Positions 1 through 13,002 of a DNA stretch of 64,000 nucleotides are shown in pieces; within the stretch, counting starts at the first letter, position 1, and each line of letters starts with the position of its first letter. The notes below the pieces were generated by a model, which saw only the letters and a list, made by a program, of their open reading frames with translations, had not been told where the DNA came from and ran no database searches. The position numbers were made by a program, and so were the translations under genes. The DNA is from Takifugu bimaculatus (taxonomy: Eukaryota; Chordata; Actinopteri; Tetraodontiformes; Tetraodontidae): contig CP034976.1 in NCBI GenBank assembly GCA_004026145.2, forward strand, positions 14,713,482 to 14,777,481, given 5' to 3'.

Positions 1-768
1 GTGCGCCAGATAACTGCGGATGAGGCGCAACGCGCGCGGATGCAGCCAGTAAATGTCAGACAGGTTTGACAGGCGGCAGAGATGGAAACCACAGATGGAT
101 GAGTGACGGAGAGGAGGAGGGAACCGACACGTCACGGCTCCGAATTCGCTGATGAATTCGGTGTGATTCAGGATTTGTTTGGGGCCCCCAGCAGGGAGGG
201 TGGGTTTGGACCCTGGCTTGGCTCCGTGCCGCATGAGTGTAATTTGGATGAGTGAGGCTCACTTGCCTTTGGGCTCATTAACAACAATATAAACAGTAAT
301 TACTGTGATCGCCTAATTAATCCATTTAAAGGGAAAAAAGGGTGCGCTGCGTAAAAGGCGCGGACAGATAAGAATTTCTACCGAATCATTGTTGACATAA
401 TTAGCAATTCCATGCCCCAAAATGCAGAGAAAATAATTAAAAACTTTTTTTTGTCCTGTTTGAGACTCGGTTATTGTCAGCTATCCGCCTCTGATCCTCT
501 CCGTCTGCAGCTCAGATAAACCTTATCTGTTCCTCCGGGGCCGTTTTTGTTTGGGACATTTTCTTGTTCTCTGATCACCCAGATTTACTGGAATTTTGCT
601 AATTTGTTTTGGTGGTTTTATTGGGTAAAGAATGGTCATTTAGTCCCCTTATTCCATCAGCTTGTCTGAGATTAGCAGCAAAGATTCAACTGCACAACAG
701 TGCGTTTGTCTCTGCACAATAGAGGGATGAAGTCTTTACATTTCTACTGTCACTCACACACAAGTTCA

Positions 769-790
769 CCCCCCCCCCCCCCCCCCCCCC
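769..790. repeat. Poly-C tract, 22 nt
   Basis: Uninterrupted run of 22 C, followed by GCGCGC. Mononucleotide runs of this length are often miscounted in assemblies. Confidence 0.95.
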
Positions 791-3700
791 GCGCGCAAAA
801 AAAGAAAAACAATTAAGACAGCAAGAAGATGTCCCGTGATGACTTGTTTCTTTAATAAAAGATAATGTGCATTAAACCTATGGTTGCAATTATTTCGATT
901 TTCTCTGTTGAGAAAGGGTGACAGGGTGCTTTATGTTTCAGGCAAAGTCCTCTGACCCTTTATAACCCCAATTAGTACAGCTGCAGAATTTATCAGGAGG
1001 CCTGGCGTCACTTCTTGTTGATTACCTCTCTGCTCATTAAAGTGAGGGGAGATTTGTGGACACATGTGACTGATGCATGAGGGAGCGCTGCAGGAGGAGA
1101 GGTGTTCATCTGTGCTCCAGTGCAAGTGGGGTCCGTGCTTTTAAACGTGCCAGAGAGTCATAAGCTTCATCATCTGGACGGTTACATATTTTAAGAGGTT
1201 TCCTCACTTTCGTAGATAAGTCCTTCTATTAATTGTTTCATTAGTTTTCAACGGTAGAAATTGTTTAGTAATGGAATAAAAATGCGTTTCTTTAATTGGT
1301 GATTTGTTTTTATTATGGAAATGCTGTAAATACTGAAATGGGGTTTAAAGAACCTGGAAAAAGTGGGGGAAAGACTTAAATGCGCTGCAGAGGAAGTAAA
1401 TCGAAATTTACAGCACTTTGTTGACACCTACTGGTTAAACATGGAACAGCAGCACGTTTGAAGAGTCAAAAATGATACAATAAATATAACCACATTTATT
1501 TACGCTCGAAGGACTCAAAACATGCGCATGTATAGTTTTAAATGTTCCTTGTCACAATTAAGTGATGGATAGTTTTGAGTGCTGCATGAGCTGGTGAAGC
1601 ATCACAGCTGTTTTCAGTTTATCCAGCCTCAGTCTTGGTTTAGGAAGTCAAAGCCACAAATTAAACTATGGCAATAATACTTGACTTGACAAGTTTTTAA
1701 AAATAATCAAGCACAAAATCTTACAGCATGTTTGGGAAAAGACAGAAAAATGACTAAACAATGTGTATCAGCAGTAAACTGGTTAGTTAGACTAGTTTGA
1801 GCCACGTAACCTTAGCATATTTTTCCTATCTCTATTTAATTGTTTATTCGTGTACTAAATTACTGTCGACGATTACTTCACTGTAGTAATTTTAAAAAGT
1901 ACCACAAGATGGTAACATAGCCTACGTCTTAATTCTTACAGAGATGTTTTGAGATGCAGAACCCTCACTCTAATGGAATTCTCGAAACGGGAAATGACCC
2001 TGGCTTTAGTATAGCGTGTCGTCGTCCGTCGTATTCTTAGAATACTTTTTTTTTAAAAATAGATCATTTGGGGTTTTTTTTTCCAAACTTAAAAGTACCT
2101 GATTTATTATTGTAGCAAATATGATTACGCTGTCAAACCCACACCGGAAGTATTTGGTTTCGTTGTCAAGTATCCCACTGTCTATTTTATTACCCATCTC
2201 TGCACCGGTGACTGGCTGTGCAGACATGCAGTCATGTGTGCATCAGCTGTGTCATTTACAAAGTTCCCGGCAGAAGAACAAGAATCAACTGGCAACATTT
2301 TAAGTAGGTTTCAGTCTCGGTTTTGAGTTTTACGGCCTTTGTATTACTTCAAGCGTCATTATCTTCTTGGGGGAAAAAAGCGCATGTGTCCTTTTTCTTT
2401 CTTTCGAAATTTGGCATGTGAATTTGACAGATGAATTTCGCCTTTTTGTCATCTTATCGTTCACTATTGAGCGTTTTATGCACATTAGTGCATGTGGTGC
2501 TAATTTAGCTTTTAGCCGTAGGAAAGTTGATTAGTTTGACCTTGTTTTGTTCAGTCGTAAGTTCTTTTATTCTACTGCCGTAATTCCCCAGTGTTTAGTT
2601 TCCATTAAAGCTCATTAGGAGGTTGCTCGTTGGCACATAAAGCATTAAAGTAAAGAGCAAGAGAAGGTCCGATTATTGGACAGAATAATTAAAGTGCATA
2701 TTAAATATGGATCTCTTTTTAAGGCAGAACGCGTGTTTGTTTCTGTAAATTTATGCTGCGTTGTTCGAAAGGTGTTTTCTCTTGTTGTAAGCTGGGAAGT
2801 GCAAATGGAAATATCCTCAGTCTTTCGTAATTGTGAGTTTATAATCACATCTGGCTCCCTGGCTTATGGGTTAATCAGTGTCAGGTTGAGACTTTAGGAT
2901 TTACATGCTGTTTAAAGGTGTTTAACATCTGGCTGCATCTGTTGGAAGGTGTTACTGACTGTTTACCTGGATGTGCAAAGCAGACTTCTCACTCTGCCCT
3001 CAGTTTATGGCGCAGCCAGATGAGCTGACATCTGGGGCATCGTCGTCTGGCATGCTGCTCCTGACAGATGCAGGCTGCAGCGTCTGTCGGGCCTCAACGC
3101 TCTGATCTGCCATTACCCTCCAGCTTGTGGTGGGTTTCTTTTTCAGGCCGAACCAGTTTGACACTGAGCTGCAGGTACATTGTTACTCTGCGTTTCCTGC
3201 TTGTCGAGTAATAAAATGTGGGAAAACGGGCGAGTTTCCCCCCTCTCCTGAAAAGGATTTGGCAACTTCTTTGAAAAGTCTTGGCCCCTTTTGTGTGTTC
3301 CTAGCAGCAGGTCCCTTATTTACCGGTTATAGAGCGTCGGGGTCAACGGTGAGCTCCAGATGAGCCTCAGCAGGTGCGTTAACTAAAGCAGGTTTAGTTG
3401 GGCTCTGGTCCATCTCTTGGGTTTGCGGGGCTGTGACCTCAAACCTATACATCAACACAGCTGTGACAGGTGCTCACCATCTCAGCCTGCACACACACAC
3501 CAGTAAACAGATGCCTGTATGTGCAGACACACACATCCTGGTGAATGAATGAATCAATCAAATCTATTAATGTGGATTTCATCATCTCACCTTGCCTCAG
3601 GTGCAGCCTGGTACACGCTGCATGAAAGGAGCCCAGCAGTGAGAGCAGACACCTCATGAAGTGTGAAACCATCCACTCACTCCACCCAGTGAGTGACACA

Positions 3701-4589
3701 AGCATGTTTGTGTTACAAGCTGCTGTGATCAGTCTTTAGATCTTCAGCTATCCATGATAAAACAGGAGAGTTGATGGAGAACCTCCACTGTTAAAGATTA
3801 CCCTGCACTGGATGGATCCCAGTCTGTCCGACAGTGCTGCTACACACACACGTTAGTGAGAGCCTTTGGCGGCAGAATGTGGGCTGGAATTTGTTTCTGA
3901 CACAGTCCAAACAACCCGATAAGTGAATTATACAGTCACCTCTTGAATGGTAGAGCTGTTGGAAGAACAACAGGAACAGAGTCAGAGACGGTTTAGGACA
4001 CAATGGAGGTGGAATCAATTGCACTGTATTCCAGAGTATCTCTCCTCTCCGGCCCACGTCGCAGTAGAATGCTGCGTTGGTCCCGGTAATGGCTGCAGTT
4101 TGTAGTGAACTTTTAGGCTGCGTGAGAACAAGGAGCTCGTTTCCAGTGTCGAAATCACAGCCTGACGTCATTTTTTCAGCATGTCCTCATCCTTGTCAAA
4201 CATGGACACAGTGTGGGAAAGCAGATTCCACATTTGTCCCTGCGCTCTCCCAGGACAGATGGTTAGCATTTTTAGCATTCCTCACTGAAACCAAGGACGC
4301 TGCACGACTGAAGCTAACCTACCCCCCCCACCCCACCCCCCGCCCTACAATCAAACATTTGAATAATTTATCCGTCCTGTCAGGAGGTTAATTTTAGCGT
4401 TCCAGACTTAAACGTTGGGGAGACCCTGAGGTCACATACCGGCCCTGCACCTTCAGACCACGCTGGATGCTCCATATTAGGGAATCCTGAAGATAAACGT
4501 CACAGCTATTCCATCCGTCCTGTGAAGATAAGTAACAGAAATCCTAAATGTTGAGATTTATCCCATAATATGTGCAGCTGTTCCCCTGC

Positions 4590-4760
4590 GTCTGCTCCGC
4601 GCGGCGCCGTGGCTCAACTGCTGGGATCAGCCGGGATCGCGCCTCGCGTCGCGTGCGTGCACAGAGGTAACAGCTTGTAGGAACGTGGAGTGTGAAGGTC
4701 TGGCGGAGGCGCCACACTGAAGTGTTTCTGTGAGCGTAGCGTTAGCGGCGAGGTGCGAGG
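4590..4760. promoter_or_regulatory. CpG-rich patch, possible upstream promoter
   Basis: CpG dinucleotides are locally dense (for example CCGCGCGGCGCC and GCCTCGCGTCGCGTGCGTGC), in contrast to the AT-rich flanks. A GAG|GTAACA donor-like sequence follows near 4665. It may be an unmethylated regulatory island or an alternative untranslated first exon of ncald. No coding content is seen. Confidence 0.25.
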
Positions 4761-5884
4761 CGCTTATGAACGGACCTAAATTAAACCCAAATAAAACGTC
4801 AGGATCCAACAGATCACAGTTCTGTGGTGTCCTCTGAAAAGCAACACAGAGGGAGGCCCAAACCTTCTGGGCTCCTTTTAAAGCTGGACTCTAATAACTA
4901 ACTAATGATGACGTGTGATGTCATGATTAGCCATTACTGAAAAGGCCCGTGTGGCTCATCCGAACCATCAGTCATCACTGTAACGGCTGCACATTCTGTT
5001 GTTTCTACCCTTTACCCATCTTATAGGATTAGAACACAGCTGAAGTAGGAGCCAGCCAGCGTCGCTGAGCGCCAGCGTTTGTTCCATGATGGAGCAGAAT
5101 ACAGATGGCAGTGACGTCCTCAGGCCTCCTCATACTTCTGCCTCATGTGATGCGTCGATTCTGGGCTCTTCGGCGAGGTTGTGGTCCTGTTAGATCACAG
5201 TTATTTTTGAGGATGCGCTCAGGTCCATCGCTGCGTTCTGACCTGCACCCTCGGTGTCGGTGTTATTACTCAACCTTAGCGTCTGGCTGAAGATCTGTGT
5301 GCTGGACCCACGCTCAGTAGATATTGGAATATTGGCTCCTCTCATAAACCATTGGAAAATAATGCTGTGGAAAATAATGACCCGGCGTGTGAAACAAACA
5401 GAAAACCCAACAGGCAGCCTGCAGACAATGATGGTTTCTTACTTCTAACCAAACATTTGATTCCATTCACCTGTTTCTGCCATCAAGGGTGTCATAAAGC
5501 CCATGTCGGCTTCTATTACATGTGTCAACATTCATACTGGGGTCGCACCCTGGGTGACTTTTAAATCTGAAGTGCTACAGATGATGGTCCATCGTCAATC
5601 AGCTGACACCCTCCAGACAATAGGCCGTGAGTTGTTTACACACATGCTGCTAAGCTTCCCTGATGAGCTCTGGCTTCACACCCCGGCTGGCCGCGACTCT
5701 GGAGGCCAAAACCTGGAATCCGCCCAGGCCTTTCCTGCAATGTGAAGGTGCTGCTGTTTAACTCGACCTCAGAGGGGAATTCAGGACGGGGAATGCAAGC
5801 AATGTATATAATCTGTCTGTGTTCAGAGTGAGTCTCAGTTACACAGTCTGTGATTCAGTTCATTAAATTTTGAGCCGTTTCAGA

Positions 5885-5903
5885 ACTACGTCTCCCAGAA
5901 TGC
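5885..5903 (+). promoter_or_regulatory. ZNF143/SBS-type binding motif
   Basis: The sequence ACTACGTCTCCCAGAATGC matches the known 19-nt ZNF143 (Staf) SBS consensus, which has ACTAC, TCCCA and ATGC blocks at this spacing. ZNF143 sites mark promoters and loop anchors. A GC-rich patch follows at about 5990-6290, so this may be an upstream promoter; no transcript evidence is available here. Confidence 0.55.
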
Positions 5904-6398
5904 AATGAAACGACTCGTGAAGCTGAAGCATCAATGGAGGTTTTGAATAGGGAGAATTTACAGAATTCACTTCAGCAACCTGGCGGTCATTAATGAGCCT
6001 GCCTATGCTATGACGGGCGCTGAACTGCTTTGTTTTGGGGGGGCGCAGGTGAACACGCGCAGTTTTATGTAAGGGGGAGGCACGGAGCCCAGCGTGCTGC
6101 TGGAGAGAGCGCAGCTGAAAGCTTTCTGGTTTGTGAGAAACGGTAACGAGTGGGCTGATGGCTGGTCTTGCTGTGAGGAGGGGAGTGTGAGCAAAAGAGT
6201 GAATAAAAGCAGGTGTGTGTGCTTGTGAGGGGGGGGGGGTATACGTGGGCGTGCACCACCGCAAAAATATAGAGGAAGACGGCACGATGCCACCGCCGTC
6301 TAGTTTTCTTTAGAGGATAAGTAAGGAAGCGTCTCTCGTCCAGACACCCACAATGCCCAGGCTGGAGACCAAGGAGACGATCTACACACAGTCACATC

Positions 6399-6400
<2 letters not shown>

Positions 6401-6437
<37 letters not shown>
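6401..6437. repeat. (TG)n microsatellite
   Basis: About 18 uninterrupted TG units. Translation of this run produces the poly-Val/Cys stretch in a short spurious ORF. Confidence 0.95.
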
Positions 6438-6438
<1 letters not shown>

Positions 6439-9400
6439 CAATACACATATATATCCAGTCCTGATAAATTACCCAGTGAGTTCTTTTTATGCTAGCCTAC
6501 CTTCTGCTGCTAGAATGAGCCTGCTGGAAGAATAAAAAGCATTACCATTGTTTTGTCAGCTTGTTGCCTCTAATCCCTCCAAACATCCGACTGATGCTGG
6601 AGCCGATGAGAGAACATCTTCACTCTCCCGAGGAAACAAGGACTTAATCTGTGACACCCTAAATATTCTTATATAGGATATTTTTATACGATTACCCGAA
6701 ATGTTGAACGTAAACGTGTAAAACGCAACAGTCGGTCCAACTGTTGGTGCTTTTTGACCATTTCTAAGAGTGGTTTATCCTCATTAGTGTAACAAACCCA
6801 AAGCCCAGGAGCCTGAGGCTAATACAGCGTTAATCCCCTGAATTACAGTCATTCTACTCCTTCGACAGTTGCGCCCCACACACACACACACAGATTTTCC
6901 CTGCTGACAGTATTGTTCAAGTATTACACCTGATTCGAGCTGCTTTTTACTTCCTTACGCACTATTTGCATACAGCACGTTGCCATGGCACCAGTGAAAA
7001 GAGGTCTCCCTGTTGTCACAGTTTGTCTTCAAAGGCAACCTGAGCTCTGCAGCCTCTCTCCCTCCTCTGAACCATCAAAAAACGAAAATGGAGAAGTATT
7101 CTCAGGCAAAGCCGTGCCAGAGTTTGGACCATTTTGATAAATGTCTGTTTAGTGACATCATCGGCTTTTTTCAGCATCTCGGGTCTGGACATTTCAGACC
7201 AGTTGTTTTTAGTTTAACTGTGTTTCCGTTCTTCGCTTCCTTCCACTGTCGGACTAAAGTGACAGAATATTGGGCCGGAATCGCGTCGTTGATGTCAGGC
7301 AGGACGTGTTCTTGGTTTTGAGCACTTGCGTAGTTTCAACAATGGTCCATGAATTACGCTCGGGCCGACCATCGTCTCCTCACCTATGTTTCCACGTCAA
7401 ATAGGGCCAGCAAGGGAAAATGGGAGAACGGATGTACATAAACACACGTGGTTCTGCTTCTCATTCTGGGAGCAGCTCTCTGGCATTAATGGTGATGGAT
7501 GGACCATTATCTGTGACACAAATCTCAGTCTTCTCCTGCTCCTCTCACATCTGGCTGTGATGGAATCTGATGGAGCGAAGCTGAATTTGTACCAAGAAAA
7601 ATGTAAACGTGTCAGAGCAAAGGTGTGAGAAACGCTGCTCCTGTCGCCAGGGTTAGAAGCTCCAGCTTCTACCCATTCCATTTCTGTAAGCAGGGACGTT
7701 TCTCATAGCATTTCCACTTTGCCTCCAGAGAGATGATGCTCATGCTGTGAAGGCCTGGAGACTGTAGCTGAGCTCTGGGAGGCCAAGACGAAGGGACTTT
7801 AGGAGTCCAGCTCCCCACGGGCTGCAACATGGAAGGTAGATTTATTCATATTTTCCACTCCTCCAGCAACCCAGCAGGGAGAATCTTAGAGACACAAACT
7901 TTGTGCGATCCCGTGGAAAGATTCTGGTGTGTGATGTCCAGACTAAACAGCCTGATCCTCCAGCTCAGAGTGTTTGTGACCCCTGTTGTTTTTGGTCAGT
8001 GCTGCACCACATGACTCTGAGATGAGCCGCTCGGTACAGTTTCCACACAGTTCCCAGGCCCCCAGATTCCTCCATACACGGTCTGCCACACACACACACA
8101 CACGCACAGGCTCATCGACCTGGTACGAATATACGTGTGTATCTGTGCACATATCTGTTTGTTGCTCGCACGAACAGATAAACAGGCTGAACATTCTTTC
8201 CTGTAAATTGTCAACCATAAACACACACTGGGTCCCATGTCCAGCTGTGACAACATCTGGACACGTTACAGCTGCCTTGTGAGCAAACACCAACCCTCCT
8301 CCTACCGACATGGACCTGAAAGAGACTTTGTGTGCTGTCTTTGTGTGTGTGTGTGTTTGTTTGTGTTTTCTGCGCCTAAACTCTAGAATGACATAATGGA
8401 TGTAGTAGCTGCTGTCCCCAACTGATAAGACAGGTGATTAATCCTGTGTCTCTGTGTCTAGCCTGTCCCCAGCCTGTCCCAAGCCATAAAGCAGAGTGGA
8501 CGTGACAGGCCGGTCATCAATTGTTTCTGTTTTTAGCCCCTGAATCACCCAGGATGCTGTGGGTTGCGCTGCAACTCGCTAACTCTGAAGACACTTTGCA
8601 GGTTGTGTAACAAACCTTCTCCCTGTCAGTTTCTTTCCTGCCCACCTCTATAAGCTATAAATGGAATGTCATATTTGATTATGTTGCCCCCCACCCATAG
8701 ACCATGAGTCATGGTTTTTGTAGCTAATAGCCCAGACAGCTAATGGTGCTGGAAGAAATCAACTTTCAGGACTTTGGAGCAGTTGGTTCTGAGCTCTAGC
8801 TGTTGGCACACAGGTGGTTTTGGTTCTATGTGGAATCTTCACCATCAGTCACTTAATAATTCACCGGCAATGGCGACACAACCAACAGCAGGCGGTGTGT
8901 GTTGTATTCTCTAATTCGCAGCAGCAGCTCATGACTGTCCATCACTGTCCTCTCACCTTCGTGTCCTTGTCACCAAACCCAATCTGGTATTTGACCCCGA
9001 CTCTTAAACATCCTATTTATAATGCTGTGTATATAACGCTGAAATGTTCTACCAATTCTTCTGGGCTCAGATGACCTGTTCCTGTTAAAAAAAAGACATT
9101 CTTATGAGATCACTGCTTTTAGTGTTGCATCAAAAGAATTGGGGTGGAGGGAAGTTGTGTAAGGTCTCTGTTGCTGCACATGAGTTGCACACAGTCCTCC
9201 ACCACTGCGTTTCTTCTACAACACCATATTTTAGCCATCTGTCTGGTATAAAAAGACTTCTGTGGGCAAACATGCACATTACATGATTTGCTTGGATTTT
9301 CCAGTCTTTTAGGATGAGATCGTCCTTTTTTTCTTCTTTAGAAATGGCAATTATCAGAAATCTATAAGTAAATACCGGTAGATGGATTTCTATACAAGCA

Positions 9401-11261
9401 AAGGAGGAATTTTTTACGTCTCTTCTTCATGCAGTGAGTAAGAAACACACAGTTTGGTTTTGCCTTTTTGCAATTTAGACTGTTTAAAATGCAGTTTGAA
9501 TCATTTTTTTCCCCACATTTGAACACACATCAAATGTTTAATTACAGAAATGTGCGGGGGGGGACACATTTACCACATTTTAGAGGAGAGAAATCATTTT
9601 TGACATCCAGTAATGTTGCAGCGTCCTGCTTTAACCACGCAGGTCTTGGAGAAGCTTCCACGGTTTGTTTTGGCAGGCGGCGAGGTGCTGAGGTGCCTGG
9701 GATGAGCCTGTCCACCGAGGTGTGTTGGCTCTCCCACCTCATGTGCTGCTGCCGTTGCGTAACACGCCAGCAGCACATGTGTCTTCGCACAATCTAATTT
9801 CAGTAAATCTTGAAGCATTTGACTGCACTGATGCATCTGCAGCTATAAGAACATAAACAGCCGTCCGATGGCCGTCGCGGGGTTATCGTGTGTGTGCACA
9901 GGGGTGCATGTTTGTTTGTCTGGAGGTGATGGACAGCGGTTGCAGCCTCGGTGACATTTCCACCCCGTCTGTCTTTGGGGTCGGTGTATTATTACACCAG
10001 TTTATGACCATATGGTGTACGGGAGATAACTGCACTTCCCCGTCCGCCAGCCGGGTTTGTGGTCAGTGCTGAGTGCCATGTAACTGTCAGTTATGAGGTG
10101 AGAGTGCGCGGCGTCGGCCATGTGCGCTGTGTTTGCAGGAATGTTGTTTTCAACACTTCCTGTTGAGCAACAGCGCGTCAGGGAGCCACACCTGCACCTT
10201 TTATCACCAGAAACCTTCCAGGGTGACTTCCTTTGAAGGTATTTGTGCAGTTAGATCAACGACTATCTGACGCAAGTCGATGAAAGCTTTTCCTGAAGGG
10301 TTGTTTCTTTAAGATGGCTGGATAAATAGCAGTTCCCAGGCAGCACCGAATAGGGGGTATTAGAGAGGAGCTGAATGAATGAATATTAGAAGTTTTATGG
10401 TACATTGAGAAAATAGGAAGGTACAGTTGCATGGAAGTTGCGAAAATGCCTCTAGCGTGACGTCGTAGGGAGGCGCATTGGCCACGTCCAGCTGTGGAGA
10501 AGCCCTTAGGGGCAGGCTAAGGCACACGTGGAGAGATCTTATCTGTACACTGCCCTCAGGCCCCCCAGTCAGAGGTGAGGATGCAGCCAGGGAGAGGGGT
10601 GTTTGCAGCCCTTAGGTGGAGCTGTTACTCTGACAACCCAACTGCAGCTTTTGTATAATTTAAGACCCTTAATATGCTCATCCTTCTTCCTGATCCTCAG
10701 TGCCTTTATCACTGTGTGTGAGGCAGAGATAGACCATGGAGGGACACACACACACACACACACGAATCATTTACACACCCGTACTGAGGGGACTTTTACA
10801 GTCAGCTGAATCAGCAGGCTTTTAGACACTTTTTTTAATAATACAATTGATTCCTATTTATCAGTTGAAGAGGAAGATCAAGATAAACTTGAAGAGTGTT
10901 TTTAACCATAAAAATCCTCCACTATCTGAAATTGGAGTGGAGGCAGAACCAGCTCTCATGCTGGACTCTTGGCAATATCACTTGTTTGCTTGAATACATC
11001 TCTTATTATTACTTTGCACTTGCCGGAATTTGTGAGAGCCTATTGTTTAAAGCTCCAGCCTCAGATGATTTAAGAGCCTTGCTGCAGACAATAATGGAGT
11101 TATTTAGTTTCCAACGGTGACACACTGTTGGGAGTGTTTACTTCCCCAAAGGAACGACCTCAGAAGAACTGGTCCTGGAAAGAGAAGTCTTTCTCTTCCG
11201 CTCATGCTTTTGCTTCCTGAATCTTCAGGAGAAAGGAATTCCCTCTAGTCCCTGCCACCCT

Positions 11262-11324
11262 CCCAACATCCTAACATACACGCCCAACATCCTAACACAC
11301 ACGCCCAACATCCTAACACACACA
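11262..11324. repeat. Three-copy 21-bp minisatellite
   Basis: Three direct, almost identical 21-bp units start at 11262, 11283 and 11304, each beginning CCCAACATCCTAAC and ending in an ACACA-type tail. Copy 1 differs at one base (ATACA instead of ACACA). A CA-rich tail follows. Confidence 0.9.
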
Positions 11325-11480
11325 CACCCTAAATACTTATACACACAACACAACATGCTACAGTATCACACATTTAAACAGACAGTAACAGAAGCACACA
11401 TTCTTTGTACCTGCAGGCTTTGTTGAATTACATTTCTCTCATCCCTGCTCAAGCACGCATGCCCTCACTCTCGGCCCATT

Positions 11481-11497
11481 GGGGGGGGGGGGGGGGG
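11481..11497. repeat. Poly-G tract, 17 nt
   Basis: Run of 17 G inside a C/A-rich stretch. It creates a poly-Gly segment in an otherwise unsupported ORF. Confidence 0.9.
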
Positions 11498-12308
11498 CAC
11501 TCGGCTGACCTTGCCTCACACTTTACACCACCCCACCCTATTCAGGGCCCCACCACGCTCCATTCAGCCTCAGCAGATGCTATTCAGATGAATTGCAGCC
11601 CAAGGCTTTCTATACACGCACGCAGCTGGGGTGGGGGGGTGGGGGGTGTAAGGAGTTGGTCAGCCCTGAAATCATTTTTCTTCCCACACTGCACACCCCC
11701 GTTCTTTGTTCAACACTTAAGCCGTGGCCCAGATAAACTGGACAGTGGAATGGAAGTGAGTGCAGAGCAGCTATGTGCCCCAATCAGCTTTTTTTTAAAA
11801 AAAATAATGGAGTTGATCAATTTTAAGGTGTCGAATATAGATTTCTCCTAATGTCCGAATGTTGATGATGATCATTGTGCGCATGGCATTTAGATCAACA
11901 TCTGAAAAACATTAAGTTTGAGGTTTCTTGCCAACTTTCCAATGGCAGTCATAATTATTAAAGTGTAACATTATTGCTGAAGATTAGTTTTGGGAAGCAG
12001 CCATTAGCCTGTTAGCTCGGCCTCTGAGAAAACTTTACAAAATCAGCACAACCTGCCTAATTAGCAGGTTTAAAACCTTTAGACTGTCAGTTAGTCTCTA
12101 ATAGAGGGAACAAGGCTGCCACCTGTTCCTGTAGCTTTGTGTTTAGCTTGAAATAAATAAAAATTGCTTATATAAGTAGTTTTCTTGCAGTAGATGTTTT
12201 CAGTATACAAATAAATCATATCTATCATTTCTCTTCATTTCTTAATTTCTTCCTCCGTGTGTGTGTGTCTCAGATGACCTATTGAAATCACTGCTGTGCC
12301 GTGTGCCT

Positions 12309-12322
12309 GTTACCATGGCAAC
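12309..12322. promoter_or_regulatory. RFX X-box, palindromic
   Basis: GTTACCATGGCAAC fits the RFX X-box consensus GTNRCC-AT-RGYAAC in both half-sites. It lies about 100 bp upstream of the likely first untranslated exon of ncald, a position suited to promoter-proximal RFX control in neurons or ciliated cells. Binding is inferred from the motif. Confidence 0.65.
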
Positions 12323-12396
12323 GCAGGCTTTTCCATCGCTATCTCTCTCCCTCTGACTCCCCCTCCTTTTTCACTTCCCCTCCACACCATCGCGAG

Positions 12397-12419
12397 GTCA
12401 CATGACTGTGCTGACGTCA
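12397..12419. promoter_or_regulatory. E-box plus full CRE in the ncald promoter
   Basis: GTCACATGAC (12397-12406) is a USF-like E-box and TGACGTCA (12412-12419) is a perfect palindromic cAMP response element; they are five bases apart. Together with the upstream X-box they make a compact promoter-like cluster just before a GC-rich segment that ends in a splice donor. This suggests CREB/ATF-responsive expression. Confidence 0.6.
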
Positions 12420-12429
12420 AGCCGGAGAG

Positions 12430-12733
12430 GCAGGCATCCAGTCAGTCAGAGGGTCGGATCAGTTTGTGCTTTTCGCTCACCTCCTGTTCAGACGCGGCGA
12501 CGCGGCGTGTCTGTCACTTGGCGTTAGTGCTGTCAAGTCTCTCGCTCCATTTTCTCCTCCCCCCTGCTGTTTTCTCTTTCTGTCCCTCCCTCTCCTGTCC
12601 TCATCTGTTCTTCTCTTCTTCTTTATCCCTGCCTGTTGCGTCGTCTGCTGCAACTGCTGCTTCCACAAACTTCTAGAGGGAAAGAGGCGGGTAATGGACT
12701 GCTGAACGGCTGCTTCTTTAGCTGTAAACTGAG
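12430..12733 (+). other. ncald: Likely 5' UTR exon of ncald
   Basis: A GC- and CT-rich segment ends in a good splice donor, GAG|GTAAGC, after position 12733. It follows the promoter motif cluster and precedes the coding exon, whose acceptor at 21571-21572 would join it across an intron of about 8.8 kb. A four-codon upstream ORF (ATG GAC TGC TGA, 12694-12705) lies in it. The 5' boundary is approximate. No homology could be tested, so the assignment rests on position and splice signal. Confidence 0.45.
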
Positions 12734-12968
12734 GTAAGCCTTCTGCATTTTTGTCTTTGCTTATTGTGTGCTTCAGCAGCGACGGGGTGCTTCCAGAGGG
12801 GTGTGCATGGTGCAGCGTGCATGGACCCTGGAGAGTTCTCTGTGGAGTGAAGTTGCCTTTGAAGAGAAATTCCTCAAGAGTTTGCAGACTTTTTTCTTAT
12901 TTACACTTCAGCCGATTATACTTTCAATGTAAAGATTTGCAGTTGATGCTTCTTGTTGGTCTCTTCCA

Positions 12969-13002
12969 GGGGGGGGGGGGGGGGGGGGGGGCGGGGGGGG
13001 GG
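12969..13002. repeat. Poly-G tract
   Basis: Twenty-three G, one C, then ten G. This inflates a 178-codon ORF across the region with a poly-Gly segment. It could form a G-quadruplex on the plus strand. Confidence 0.95.

Larger units (their letters stand above)
1..12290. other. Non-coding stretch upstream of ncald
   Basis: No ORF in this 12.3 kb has a recognisable protein family or exon-like flanking splice sites. It holds simple repeats (poly-C, TG and CA runs, a 3-copy 21-bp repeat), GC-richer patches near 1-60, 4590-4760 and 5990-6290, and a ZNF143-type motif at 5885-5903. By the human gene order it should be the upstream flank of ncald, possibly with further untranslated first exons; that placement is inferred, not seen. 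Confidence 0.6.

Noticed and set aside
11405..11851. 148-codon ORF with a Gly run
   Set aside because: It is held open by a 17-nt G tract and C-rich low complexity; no domain or splice support.
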